DNA from: Cytophagales bacterium
GTDB lineage: Bacteria > Bacteroidota > Bacteroidia > Cytophagales > UBA9547
Assembly (NCBI GenBank): GCA_013297755.1
Contig: JAAFIH010000016.1
Location: 1-64,000 of the forward strand
Length of the DNA stretch: 64,000 nucleotides
Direction: 5' to 3'
Both the position numbers and the translations under genes were made by a program. This document shows positions 17,975-26,842 of the stretch, piece after piece. Within the stretch, counting starts at the first letter, position 1. Every line of letters starts with the position of its first letter. The notes under the pieces were generated by a model, which worked only from the letters and a program-made list of their open reading frames with translations, ran no database searches and was not told where the DNA came from.

Positions 17975-19849
17975 ATGCACTTTTTTCAAAAATTTAAAAC
18001 TTATCTAATTCCAATTTTTATAAGCATACTTGTAGGTATTGCACATGTGTATTCACTAAGAGCAACTCTACCAGAGTTATCAATGGATTTTGGTTATTAT
18101 ATACCAAGATTGCTAGATTCTCATTTATTTTATCTAAAAAATGGATTTTCTATACAATGGTACACCCCTACTTTTGCAGGTGGTTTACCTTCATATTCAA
18201 ACCCAAATCAAGCACAATTTTCTGTTATGAACTTGCTATTATTTATGTTTAATCCATTAGATAGTTTACAAATATTTTTATTTTTATTAGCATTTATATC
18301 TACGTCCACCACATTTTTACTTTTTTATAAAAGATTTAATTTCAATTTTTCAATATCATTAATAGCATCATTTTTATTTGGCACATCTGGCTTTATGATA
18401 GAACATTTTATAGTAGGACACATATTTTTTTCTTTTTTTATATTCTCGCCAATTTTAGTTTACCTAAATACCAATACAGACCCAAAAAAAAGATTGAAAT
18501 ATATAATATTAACAGGTTTTGTAATTTCTTATGCTATTTATAATGCTGGATTCTATCCACTATTTATTGTACTTAATTCTATATTAATAACTATTTTACT
18601 TTACTTTTATTGCTATAAATTAAGACTTGATCAGATAAAGTATGCCTTGAGCAATCTATTTTTTGGTTTTTTGATGGGAATATTGATGGGAATTTCAAAA
18701 CTTTCAGCCATGTTTTATCATACTAGATTTTTTCCTAGAATTGTAGATTTAGATTTTGGTCAGAGCTTTTGGGATTTGATTATTTTTAATACTAAACAAC
18801 TCTTTTTGTACCAAAGTATAGGTTTTTTTACTAATACAAAAATGCTAAATGAATGGGTAGCACACAAACTATATGGTTGGCAGATACATGAAACTGATGT
18901 AAGTATGTCGCCTGTAATAATATTTTTTATCATAGTTCTACTTATAAATTACTATAAAAAAAATGGAATTCTAAATATTCAAATCTTAAAAAACGAAGAC
19001 GGAACTAAGAAAATAAAATTGTTGATTTTTAAAATTAATTATAACGAAAATTCCATAAATCTATCGTTCTTAAACACGCAACATTTTAGATTTTATTTAT
19101 TGATTACAATCATTATTTTGATCGTTTTTTGCTTTTCTATAGCAAATACTTACGGTGTATTATTTCAAATTGCAGATAAATTACCCATTATTAAATCATT
19201 TAATTCTAATATGAGATTTATTTCTATATTAATTTTACCCCTAATTTTTATTATATTTTATTACTATTCAAAACTAAATCACGAAATTAAAATGAAATAT
19301 ATTGCCTTGATGATACTATTTGGGATTTTAAATTTTGCAATAAGCTATTCTAAAGCAAATATATTTTATAAAAAACAAAGAGAAAATTGGCCCTTCAATC
19401 TTTCTATCAATCATAGTATATCTACATGGGAAATGATGAATAAAAAACCTAATTATTTTAAAATTGAAAGTGTTTCAAACACTGAAGATCAATATGGACA
19501 TTTAAAAAAAACAAGTACATTAATTTCTTATGATCCCCTTTATGGTTTTTGGCCAGGCAACTGGATTCCTGTAAAACCAACAAGCAATATAAATGACATC
19601 GAAAATGGTAATTATAATTTTACCAATCCATCATCATTGGTATTCCCTGAAGAAAATAAAAAACTATCTTTGTGGGATAAAATACATTTTTCTGACAAAG
19701 TTAATTTTCAAAAGTTTATTAATTATGAACAACCAGATTGGAAAATTTCTAATTTTCAAATTTTTTGTAACTATTTATCTGCTTTTTTAATCACATTTTC
19801 AATGGTATTTGTAGTTTTGGGTCTTTTTATAAAGTTAATAAAAAAATGA
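17975..19849 (+). CDS. Large polytopic membrane protein, YfhO/GT-C-like
   Basis: This is a 624-residue protein with about 12 hydrophobic helices. The first external loop contains LSMDFGYYIPRLLDSHLF, with an acidic residue in the GT-C position, and a long loop (residues about 470-590) precedes the last helix. The layout recalls YfhO-like and other GT-C fold proteins involved in adding sugars to surface polymers. The gene ends in an ATGA overlap with the following methyltransferase, so the two are translationally coupled. I cannot name a family with certainty. Confidence 0.6.
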   Translation: MHFFQKFKTYLIPIFISILVGIAHVYSLRATLPELSMDFGYYIPRLLDSHLFYLKNGFSIQWYTPTFAGGLPSYSNPNQAQFSVMNLLLFMFNPLDSLQIFLFLLAFISTSTTFLLFYKRFNFNFSISLIASFLFGTSGFMIEHFIVGHIFFSFFIFSPILVYLNTNTDPKKRLKYIILTGFVISYAIYNAGFYPLFIVLNSILITILLYFYCYKLRLDQIKYALSNLFFGFLMGILMGISKLSAMFYHTRFFPRIVDLDFGQSFWDLIIFNTKQLFLYQSIGFFTNTKMLNEWVAHKLYGWQIHETDVSMSPVIIFFIIVLLINYYKKNGILNIQILKNEDGTKKIKLLIFKINYNENSINLSFLNTQHFRFYLLITIIILIVFCFSIANTYGVLFQIADKLPIIKSFNSNMRFISILILPLIFIIFYYYSKLNHEIKMKYIALMILFGILNFAISYSKANIFYKKQRENWPFNLSINHSISTWEMMNKKPNYFKIESVSNTEDQYGHLKKTSTLISYDPLYGFWPGNWIPVKPTSNINDIENGNYNFTNPSSLVFPEENKKLSLWDKIHFSDKVNFQKFINYEQPDWKISNFQIFCNYLSAFLITFSMVFVVLGLFIKLIKK

Positions 19850-20577
19850 ACACCATTTACGAAGAAAAATACCACTTAGAGGAGGAAAAAAATTGGTGGT
19901 TTGTTTCAAGACGTAACATTCTGCTACTACTATTAAAGGACATCAAAAAAGACGCTAAAATATTAGATATTGGTTGTGCTGGTGGATCTTTGCTTTTAGA
20001 TTTAGTGTCGTTGGGTTATACTCAAACTTTTGGATTAGATTATAGCCAAAAAGCAGTAGATTTATGTAAAAAAAGAGGGTTGAAAAATATATATCAAATG
20101 GATGGACATATACCAACATTTGAAGAAAATACATTTGATATTGTTATTTCTTCAGATTCGTTAGAACACTTGAAAGATGATGATAAAGCACTCAAAAACT
20201 GGCACTACATCTTAAAAAAAGGCGGAAAATTGATTGTTTTTGTGCCAGCATATCAGGTTTTGTGGAGCAGTCACGATATCATCAATCAACACTTTAGAAG
20301 ATATACAACAAGTAATTTAATTACAAAAGTACAAAAAAATTCTTTTTATATTGCAAGAAAGGGATATTGGAATTTTGCAATGTTTTTCCCAACATTAATT
20401 ACCCGATTATTGGAAAAAATAATGTCCAAAAATCAAAATTTTGGTCAAATTTCTAACTCTAAATCTTTCATAAATCCAATTTTAATTTGGTATTTAAAAA
20501 TTGAAAACAAAATATTTAATTTCTTTTCTGGTTTTCCATTTGGAGTGAGTGCATTTTGTATTGCTATTAAAAAATAA
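19846..20577 (+). CDS. Class I SAM-dependent methyltransferase
   Basis: The protein is 243 residues with a Rossmann-type methyltransferase core. Motif I is ILDIGCAGG at residues 39-47 and the acidic end of strand 2 is FGLDYSQKAVD. Motif II/III is DIVISSDSLEHLKDD, and the block LKKGGKLIVFVPAYQVLWS is typical of glycan- and lipid-linked methyltransferases of cell-surface loci. The start overlaps the preceding membrane-protein gene by 4 bp. It probably methylates a sugar or lipid intermediate of the local glycan pathway; the target is inferred from context only. Confidence 0.85.
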   Translation: MNTIYEEKYHLEEEKNWWFVSRRNILLLLLKDIKKDAKILDIGCAGGSLLLDLVSLGYTQTFGLDYSQKAVDLCKKRGLKNIYQMDGHIPTFEENTFDIVISSDSLEHLKDDDKALKNWHYILKKGGKLIVFVPAYQVLWSSHDIINQHFRRYTTSNLITKVQKNSFYIARKGYWNFAMFFPTLITRLLEKIMSKNQNFGQISNSKSFINPILIWYLKIENKIFNFFSGFPFGVSAFCIAIKK

Positions 20578-20760
20578 TTTTTTAAAAAAAATTTTACTTT
20601 AATTAAATTCTAAAGTTTTCGTTTTTAAAAATAAGCAAAATACAACAATTAAATTAAAAATATATATTTGAAGTCTAATCCTTTTTTGAAATTCATTTAT
20701 AAATTTCAGAAAATCATCATTAAATAAAAATTAAAATTTTTCTGATTTAAGAATAAATAT

Positions 20761-21687
20761 ATGTTGTTATCAATCATTGTCCCTATTTATAACGAAGAAC
20801 TAAATATAGCACTTTTATACCAAAGATTGAAAACTATATTAGTTTCTATGCCATTGAGTTATGAATTTATTTTTGTAAACGATGGAAGTAAAGACCAATC
20901 ATTAAATTTGATAAAAGATATTTCAAAAAAAGATTTTACTGTTAAATATATCAATTTCAGTAGAAACTTTGGTCATCAAATTGCTGTATCAGCAGGAATT
21001 GATACTTGTAAAGGCGATGCTGTTGTAATAATAGATGCTGATTTGCAAGATCCCCCAGAATTAATTAAAGATATGTATGAAAAATACAAACTGGGCTTTG
21101 AGGTAGTCTATGCTAAAAGAAAAAAACGTGAAGGAGAGAGCTTTTTAAAAACTTTTACAGCTAAATTATTTTATAGACTTCTAAAAACAATTACTAATGT
21201 TGAAATTCCTGTTGATACAGGTGATTTTAGACTAATGGACAAAAAAATAGTTGATGTTTTAAAACAAATGCCAGAAAAAAGTAAATTTTTGAGAGGACAG
21301 ATTTCTTGGATTGGTTTTAATCAAACTTTTGTAGAGTACAACAGAGACGAACGTCATGCTGGTACAACTGGTTATACATATAAAAAAATGTTTAGATTTG
21401 CTTTAGATGGTATTACTTCTTTTTCTAATTTTCCACTTAAATTGGCTACTTGGGTTGGATTTATTGTTTCTCTATTATCATTTATTTTAATTATTTGGGC
21501 TGTTTATGCTCGATACTTTAAAACCGAAACTTATGTAGATGGCTGGGCTTCAATAATGGTAAGCGTTCTTTTTATTGGTGGTATACAACTACTTTGTGTA
21601 GGCATTATAGGGGAATATATCATTAGAATTATAGATAATGTAAGAAATAGGCCTCTATATGTTATTAAAGAAACCAATATGGCATAG
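20761..21687 (+). CDS. Family 2 glycosyltransferase, DPM1/GtrB-like
   Basis: This 308-residue enzyme has a GT-A domain with VPIYNEE (residues 7-13), VNDGSKDQS (39-47) and DADLQDPPE (92-100), where the DxD-like acidic pair binds the nucleotide sugar. Two membrane helices at about 230-290 follow the amphipathic linker FALDGITSFSNFPLKLAT. Members of this family load a sugar from UDP- or GDP-sugar onto undecaprenyl phosphate at the inner face of the membrane. Such a lipid-linked sugar is the donor that GT-C enzymes use, which makes it a natural partner of the three preceding membrane proteins. Confidence 0.88.
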   Translation: MLLSIIVPIYNEELNIALLYQRLKTILVSMPLSYEFIFVNDGSKDQSLNLIKDISKKDFTVKYINFSRNFGHQIAVSAGIDTCKGDAVVIIDADLQDPPELIKDMYEKYKLGFEVVYAKRKKREGESFLKTFTAKLFYRLLKTITNVEIPVDTGDFRLMDKKIVDVLKQMPEKSKFLRGQISWIGFNQTFVEYNRDERHAGTTGYTYKKMFRFALDGITSFSNFPLKLATWVGFIVSLLSFILIIWAVYARYFKTETYVDGWASIMVSVLFIGGIQLLCVGIIGEYIIRIIDNVRNRPLYVIKETNMA

Positions 21688-21749
21688 GTTTTTAAAAAAC
21701 CATCTTTATAACCCTATCCCCCACCCTCCAAAAAAAACCATTTTCATAT

Positions 21750-21757
21750 TATTTTTG
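21750..21757 (+). promoter_or_regulatory. Possible -7 element of the helicase gene
   Basis: TATTTTTG lies 49 bp ahead of the helicase ATG and fits TAnnTTTG. No TTTG was found at the usual spacing upstream. A diverged copy of the CCCCACCCT repeat lies just before it, at about 21715-21730. Confidence 0.3.
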
Positions 21758-21806
21758 TAAATCAACTTCAAAAATTCGTAATTGCAGTACAAAAAACAAA
21801 TATATA

Positions 21807-23987
21807 ATGTCTGCACACGAAGATATACAAGAGATAGCTTTTGAATTGATAAATTATACATCAAAAAACTTGTTTCTTACTGGAAAGGCTGGTACTGGCA
21901 AAACTACTTTTTTGAAAAGAATCATCCGAGAATCTAAGAAAAAAGTTACTGTAGTGGCACCTACTGGGATAGCTGCTATCAACGCTGGTGGCATGACTTT
22001 ACACTCTTTTTTTCAACTTAGTGGCCGCCCTTTTGTGCCTGATTACAACGTGCCTGGCATACAAGAATTTGCCCTCGATAGATATACTTTGTTTAAAAAT
22101 TCTCGAGTTACAGGTGCCAAAATGGAGCTTTTCAGAGAAGTAGAGCTCATCATTATAGACGAGGTCAGTATGTTGCGTGCTGATATGCTCGATGCCATAG
22201 ATGAAGTCTTGAGGCACTATAGAAATAATAAAAGCAAGCCCTTTGGTGGTGTACAGATGCTTTTTATTGGCGATTTGTACCAATTGCCGCCTGTAGTACC
22301 CGACAACGATTGGCGTATCTTGAATCCTTATTACAAAACTCCTTATTTTTTTAGTGCCAAAGTTTTTGAACAAGAGCCTGTACTCAAGATTGAGTTCAAA
22401 ACGATGTATCGACAATCCGAACAAAGATTTATAAAATTACTCAACAAAGTAAGAAATAATATATTAGAATACGATGATTTTGAAGAGCTAAACGAGCGAT
22501 ATGGCAGCGATTTTTCTTACAATGATAATATTATTACCCTAACGGCTTATAATAGATCTGCTGACGAAATCAACAACCGAGAACTGGCTCAGTTGGATAG
22601 CGAATTGTATACTTTTGAAGCTATTATAAAAGATGATTTTAGCGAAAAAAGCTACCCTACAGAGGTCAGTATGCAACTCAAAGTAGGAGCACAGGTAATA
22701 TTTATCAAAAATGATTCAAGCCCTGACAAAAGATATGTCAATGGTTCTTTAGCTAAAATTGAATTTTTATCGAGCGAAGAAGTGCACGTAACTTTGGCCT
22801 CGAATGGCAATAAAATTGTAGTTGAAAAAGAAATTTGGAAGAATATAAAGTATGATTTCAATAGATTAGACGACAAAATAGAAGAAAAAGAACTGGGCAG
22901 TTTTACCCAATTTCCTCTTCGCTTGGCTTGGGCCATTACTATTCACAAAAGTCAAGGTCTTACTTTTGATCGCGTGGCCATTGATGCTGGTACAGCCTTT
23001 GCCACTGGCCAAGTATATGTGGCTCTGAGCCGTTGTACCACTTTTGAGGGTATCACGCTTTTATCTAGGCTCTCGCCACAGAGTATTCAAACCGACCATA
23101 GAATAAAAGAATTTAGCGAACAAGAAACGTCAGACCTCGAACTCGACAACATTATTACAAAGGAAAAACCCATATTTTTGGCTCAACAACTCTACAATTC
23201 TTTTAATTTTAAGAAATTAGCTTTTGAGGCCGAAGATTTTTTAAGCTATGTCAATAGCAAACGCATGACCGAAAATGTAGAAAATGTATCAGTATTGGCT
23301 AGCGAAATCTTATATAAATCAAAAGAAGTGAGGCGTGTAGGCGATAAGTTTGGTAATCAAATAAAAGATATACTTGCTCAACCCAACCACCAAGCACTGT
23401 TGCAGGAGCGTGTGCAAAAAGGTATGGACTATTTTACTACTACCATTACCAACGATATGTTGCAACGTGTGGCCAAAATAATTGTATTTTTGAACGATCA
23501 AAAAAAAGTAAAACAAGTACAAAAAGCTACTTTAGAATTTAATGATTTTATCAAAGGCGAAATCAAGCGAGTTGCTGCTATTTCTTATCCTGGGTTAGAC
23601 CTAAAAATGCCAATTTTAGAAAGTAGTGTACTGGCAAATGAACCCAAAAAAGAAAAACCAAAAGTAGGTGCATCTCACGAAGAAAGCCTGGCTTTGTATA
23701 AACAAGGTAAGACAGTAGCCGACATTATGGAAATCAGAAATTTGGCTTCTAGCACTGTAGAACAACATTTGAGCTGTTTTGTAATAACAGGCGAAGTAAA
23801 CGCTTACGATTTTATGAGCCTTGACGAGTACAACCAAATCATAGCCAAAGCCACCGAAATAAATAATTTTGAAACGCTAACCCCTATCAAACAAGAGTTA
23901 CCTGAAAATATCACTTATATAAAAGTAAGAATGGCTCTTGAAGAGTTTAAAAGAAAAGAAAAAATTAATCTATTAGAAAAAAACTAA
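21807..23987 (+). CDS. Pif1-like superfamily 1 DNA helicase with C-terminal HTH domain
   Basis: This is a 726-residue ATP-dependent helicase. The Walker A motif GKAGTGKTT lies at residues 26-34, Walker B is ELIIIDEVSML, motif III is MLFIGDLYQLPPV, and the C-terminal helicase motifs are WAITIHKSQGLTFDRV and VYVALSRCT. About 120 C-terminal residues include a winged or helix-turn-helix segment (ALYKQGKTVADIMEIRNLAS), as found at the end of many Bacteroidota RecQ/Pif1 proteins. It probably unwinds 5'-tailed DNA or resolves secondary structure during replication and repair. It converges with rsmI, overlapping its end by 4 bp. Confidence 0.9.
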   Translation: MSAHEDIQEIAFELINYTSKNLFLTGKAGTGKTTFLKRIIRESKKKVTVVAPTGIAAINAGGMTLHSFFQLSGRPFVPDYNVPGIQEFALDRYTLFKNSRVTGAKMELFREVELIIIDEVSMLRADMLDAIDEVLRHYRNNKSKPFGGVQMLFIGDLYQLPPVVPDNDWRILNPYYKTPYFFSAKVFEQEPVLKIEFKTMYRQSEQRFIKLLNKVRNNILEYDDFEELNERYGSDFSYNDNIITLTAYNRSADEINNRELAQLDSELYTFEAIIKDDFSEKSYPTEVSMQLKVGAQVIFIKNDSSPDKRYVNGSLAKIEFLSSEEVHVTLASNGNKIVVEKEIWKNIKYDFNRLDDKIEEKELGSFTQFPLRLAWAITIHKSQGLTFDRVAIDAGTAFATGQVYVALSRCTTFEGITLLSRLSPQSIQTDHRIKEFSEQETSDLELDNIITKEKPIFLAQQLYNSFNFKKLAFEAEDFLSYVNSKRMTENVENVSVLASEILYKSKEVRRVGDKFGNQIKDILAQPNHQALLQERVQKGMDYFTTTITNDMLQRVAKIIVFLNDQKKVKQVQKATLEFNDFIKGEIKRVAAISYPGLDLKMPILESSVLANEPKKEKPKVGASHEESLALYKQGKTVADIMEIRNLASSTVEQHLSCFVITGEVNAYDFMSLDEYNQIIAKATEINNFETLTPIKQELPENITYIKVRMALEEFKRKEKINLLEKN

Positions 23988-24649
23988 CATTTTCCAGCAA
24001 TTATCATTACAATTTCGCCTTTTATTACTTTTGATTTAAAATATTCGGCTACATTCTGGACTGTATTAGTGTAAGTTTCTTCAAATTTTTTGGTCAGCTC
24101 TCTCGAGACAGAAACCATACGGTCTGGGCCAAAATAAACAATTACCTCTTCCAAAGTTTTGACTAAACGGTAGGGGCTTTCATACAAAACGATGGTTCGA
24201 GTTTCTTCTGCCAATTTTTTAAACATCGTTTGTCGCCCTTTCTTTACAGGCAAAAAACCCTCAAATACAAAACTATCAGAGGGTAAACCTGATTTGACGA
24301 GTGCTGGCACAAAAGCAGTAGCACCAGGCAAACATTCTACTTTTATATCGTTTTTTAGAGCTTCTCTCACTATCAAAAATCCAGGATCCGAAATTGCAGG
24401 TGTTCCTGCATCTGATATTAAGGCTATTTGTACATTTTCTTTTAATTTGGTAATGATATTTTCCAACATTTTGTGTTCGTTGTGGGCATGATAACTTTGC
24501 AATGGTTTCGATATATCATAATGTTTGAGCAAAAAACCACTTGTGCGTGTGTCTTCGCAAAGTATCAGATCGGCTTCTTTGAGCGTACGAAGTGCCCTCA
24601 AAGTAATATCTTCTAAATTTCCAATAGGTGTGGGTACGAGTGTAAGCAT
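23984..24649 (-). CDS. rsmI: 16S rRNA (cytidine-1402-2'-O)-methyltransferase RsmI
   Basis: RsmI methylates the ribose of C1402 in the decoding centre of 16S rRNA. The 221-residue protein has the tetrapyrrole-methylase fold motifs PTPIGNLEDITLRAL (from residue 6), CEDTRTSG, ALISDAGTPAISDPG and LPGATAFVPALVKSGL. The typical C-terminal extension is absent or short, as in many Bacteroidota. The ATG at 24649 leaves six residues before the conserved start, which is normal. Confidence 0.95.
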   Translation of the reverse strand: MLTLVPTPIGNLEDITLRALRTLKEADLILCEDTRTSGFLLKHYDISKPLQSYHAHNEHKMLENIITKLKENVQIALISDAGTPAISDPGFLIVREALKNDIKVECLPGATAFVPALVKSGLPSDSFVFEGFLPVKKGRQTMFKKLAEETRTIVLYESPYRLVKTLEEVIVYFGPDRMVSVSRELTKKFEETYTNTVQNVAEYFKSKVIKGEIVMIIAGKC

Positions 24650-24718
24650 AAGTATTAATGAATGTATCTAAACTAAAAAAGTAATATTTTAAATTATATT
24701 TACATAATAAAAAAATTA

Positions 24719-25267
24719 TTAATAAGATGATGTTTTGTCGGAGATAACTGAAGTTGGTTTCATAAACAATTTGGCTTTCCATTCCATCAAATAATTACTA
24801 AAACTATGATATTTTCTTTTGAAAGGTTGGTACAAAAAAACTGTAAAAATAAATGCTCCAACATCATCTTTGAGTATATCTATACATCTAAAATGGCGTT
24901 GGGGAGTGTATAATTGTATGACTTCGTCTATCAATCCAAAAACAGAGCAAATCAATATAGAAATCAAAATTTTGACCCAAAAATCAAAATTAAATATAGA
25001 CACAGCCCACATAATAATTATACTCAAAAATCCAAAAACAATAATATGGGCCATAATACGAGCGATAGAATTGAGATCCAACGAAAAAATAAAATTCTCA
25101 AAAGATGGATTTTCAATAGTATTTTTGTTGATCAAAGCTATCGATTTGGTAATAAAAGACTGAGTTCCAAGTTGATTGAAACTTGGCTTAGTATTGAAGG
25201 CTTGAAAACCCAAAAAATAAATCCAAACAAATAAAAATCGATAAAAAAACTTGTTTTTATGAGCCAT
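24719..25267 (-). CDS. VanZ-like family membrane protein
   Basis: The protein is 182 residues from the ATG at 25267. The frame is open 21 codons further, but that part (to 25330) has no conserved character and overlaps the probable promoter region. Four hydrophobic helices and the motif FGLIDEVIQLYTPQRHFRCIDILKDDVGA fit the VanZ-like family, whose members have been linked to glycopeptide resistance, but most have no known role. It lies just upstream of rsmI on the same strand with a gap of about 70 bp. Confidence 0.8.
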   Translation of the reverse strand: MAHKNKFFYRFLFVWIYFLGFQAFNTKPSFNQLGTQSFITKSIALINKNTIENPSFENFIFSLDLNSIARIMAHIIVFGFLSIIIMWAVSIFNFDFWVKILISILICSVFGLIDEVIQLYTPQRHFRCIDILKDDVGAFIFTVFLYQPFKRKYHSFSNYLMEWKAKLFMKPTSVISDKTSSY

Positions 25268-25406
25268 ATATACCCACAAATGTAACCAAATTATGTGTAA
25301 ACGTAAACTTTTAAAAAAAATGTTTGCCAAGCAATGTAATTATTGTTTTTTAGGACACTTTTATAATTATTTTACGTAAATTTAAAAAAAACGATAATCC
25401 AAGCTA

Positions 25407-26300
25407 ATGATAAAAAAACATATAGAATCATTTTTAAATTATTTGCAATATCAGAAAAGATACAGTCAGCATACAACACAATCATACAGTGTAGATTTGG
25501 AGCAATTTATTACTTTTTTGGATACCAATAACATCAACCATGATACAACATTGGTAACCTATCTGCAAATTCGTAGTTGGATCGTAAACTTATCAGAAAC
25601 ATCAAACACACCAACAACCATCAATAGAAAAATTGCCTGTTTAAAATCATTTTTCAAATATTTGATGCGAGAAAATAAAATTGATTCTAACCCTACTTTA
25701 CGCATAAAATCATTGAAAACTCCCAAAAGATTGCCAGTTTTTATTGAAGAAAATAATATGCAATTATTACTCAATGAAATAGCATTTAACGATGATTTTT
25801 CGGGTCAGAGAGATAAACTCATTCTCGAATTGTTGTATGCTACTGGCATACGCTTGGCCGAGTTGATACATATCCAAGAGGCTGATGTTAATTTATATGA
25901 TGCCACGATTTTAGTTACAGGAAAGGGCAACAAGCAAAGAAAAATTCCTTTACATGAAAATGTGATAAATGCTATCAAAAAATACAACCTAATAAAAAAT
26001 ATTACGTTTGAAAAAGAAAAAGAAGACCTTTTTTTATTAACCGACAACGGCCAAAAGATGTACCCAGTTTTTGTACAAAGAATAGTGAAAAAATATTTAA
26101 ACACAGTGAGCAATGCCGACAAAAAAAGTCCCCATGTGATGCGACACAGTTTTGCCACCCATTTGCTCGATAATGGTGCCAATATCAATGCAATCAAAGA
26201 AATGTTGGGGCATAGTTCTTTGGCTGCAACCCAAATTTATACACACAATTCGATGGAAAAGCTCAAAAAAATATTTGATCAAGCCCATCCTAAAGCCTAG
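25407..26300 (+). CDS. xerC: Tyrosine recombinase of the XerC/XerD family
   Basis: This is a 297-residue site-specific recombinase. The N-terminal SAM-like core-binding domain occupies about residues 1-90. The catalytic residues are visible: Arg in LLYATGIRLAEL, the H-x-x-R pair in SPHVMRHSFATHLL, His in LGHSSLAATQIYTH, and the nucleophilic Tyr at about 278. Chromosomal Xer recombinases resolve chromosome dimers at dif. In this phylum a Xer gene next to hpf is common and is usually called xerC, but XerC and XerD cannot be told apart here. The surroundings are housekeeping genes, so it is not a phage integrase. Confidence 0.88.
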   Translation: MIKKHIESFLNYLQYQKRYSQHTTQSYSVDLEQFITFLDTNNINHDTTLVTYLQIRSWIVNLSETSNTPTTINRKIACLKSFFKYLMRENKIDSNPTLRIKSLKTPKRLPVFIEENNMQLLLNEIAFNDDFSGQRDKLILELLYATGIRLAELIHIQEADVNLYDATILVTGKGNKQRKIPLHENVINAIKKYNLIKNITFEKEKEDLFLLTDNGQKMYPVFVQRIVKKYLNTVSNADKKSPHVMRHSFATHLLDNGANINAIKEMLGHSSLAATQIYTHNSMEKLKKIFDQAHPKA

Positions 26301-26344
26301 TTTTATTGTTTTACCTTTTGTTTTACCTTTTAAATTTATTACTT

Positions 26345-26644
26345 ATGAAGCTGTACACACAATCCATCCACTTTGATGCAGACACCAAATTGTTAGATTT
26401 TATATCGAAAAAAACATCAAAACTTGATACTTTTCACGATAAAATACTTAATGGTGAGGTTTTTTTGAGAATTGATAATGATTCGCAACAAGAAAACAAA
26501 ATTGTAGAAATAAAAATAAATGTGCCTGGGCATCATTTTTTTGCAAAAGAAAAAGCCAAAACTTTTGAAGCCGCAACAGATGAGGTGGTAGAAACGCTTA
26601 AAAATCAAATAAAAAAATACAAAGAAAAAACAAAAGAGCATTGA
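26345..26644 (+). CDS. hpf: Ribosome hibernation promoting factor (HPF/RaiA family, short form)
   Basis: This 99-residue protein binds the decoding region of the 30S subunit and silences ribosomes in slow growth. The start is the ATG at 26345 (MKLYTQSIHFDAD); the frame is open 13 codons upstream, but that leader is hydrophobic junk. The beta-alpha-beta-beta-beta-alpha pattern includes GEVFLRIDNDSQQENKIVEI and the basic C-terminal helix. It follows xerC by 44 bp, is likely co-transcribed with it, and is followed by a strong terminator. Confidence 0.9.
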   Translation: MKLYTQSIHFDADTKLLDFISKKTSKLDTFHDKILNGEVFLRIDNDSQQENKIVEIKINVPGHHFFAKEKAKTFEAATDEVVETLKNQIKKYKEKTKEH

Positions 26645-26719
26645 TTTATTATAAGATATTGTTTTATTTTTTTGAATTAAATAGAACAATACTATTGATA
26701 TTTTACTATATTAAATATA

Positions 26720-26762
26720 AAACCTAGATAAAATATTACATTACTTATCTAGGTTTTTAATT
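26720..26762 (+). terminator. Intrinsic terminator after xerC-hpf
   Basis: A perfect 12-bp stem (AAACCTAGATAA at 26720-26731 with TTATCTAGGTTT at 26745-26756) and a 13-nt loop are followed by TTAATTTT. It lies 76 bp after the hpf stop. Confidence 0.85.
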
Positions 26763-26842
26763 TTGATGTATGAATAGTTACAATTAATCAAAAATAATTT
26801 ATGAAAATCTTTGTACTTTTATTGTAGAATTAAACATACCAA

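Noticed and set aside
25407-26300. Phage or island integrase
   Set aside because: It is adjacent to hpf with housekeeping neighbours on both sides and no attachment repeats, so a chromosomal Xer recombinase is more likely.
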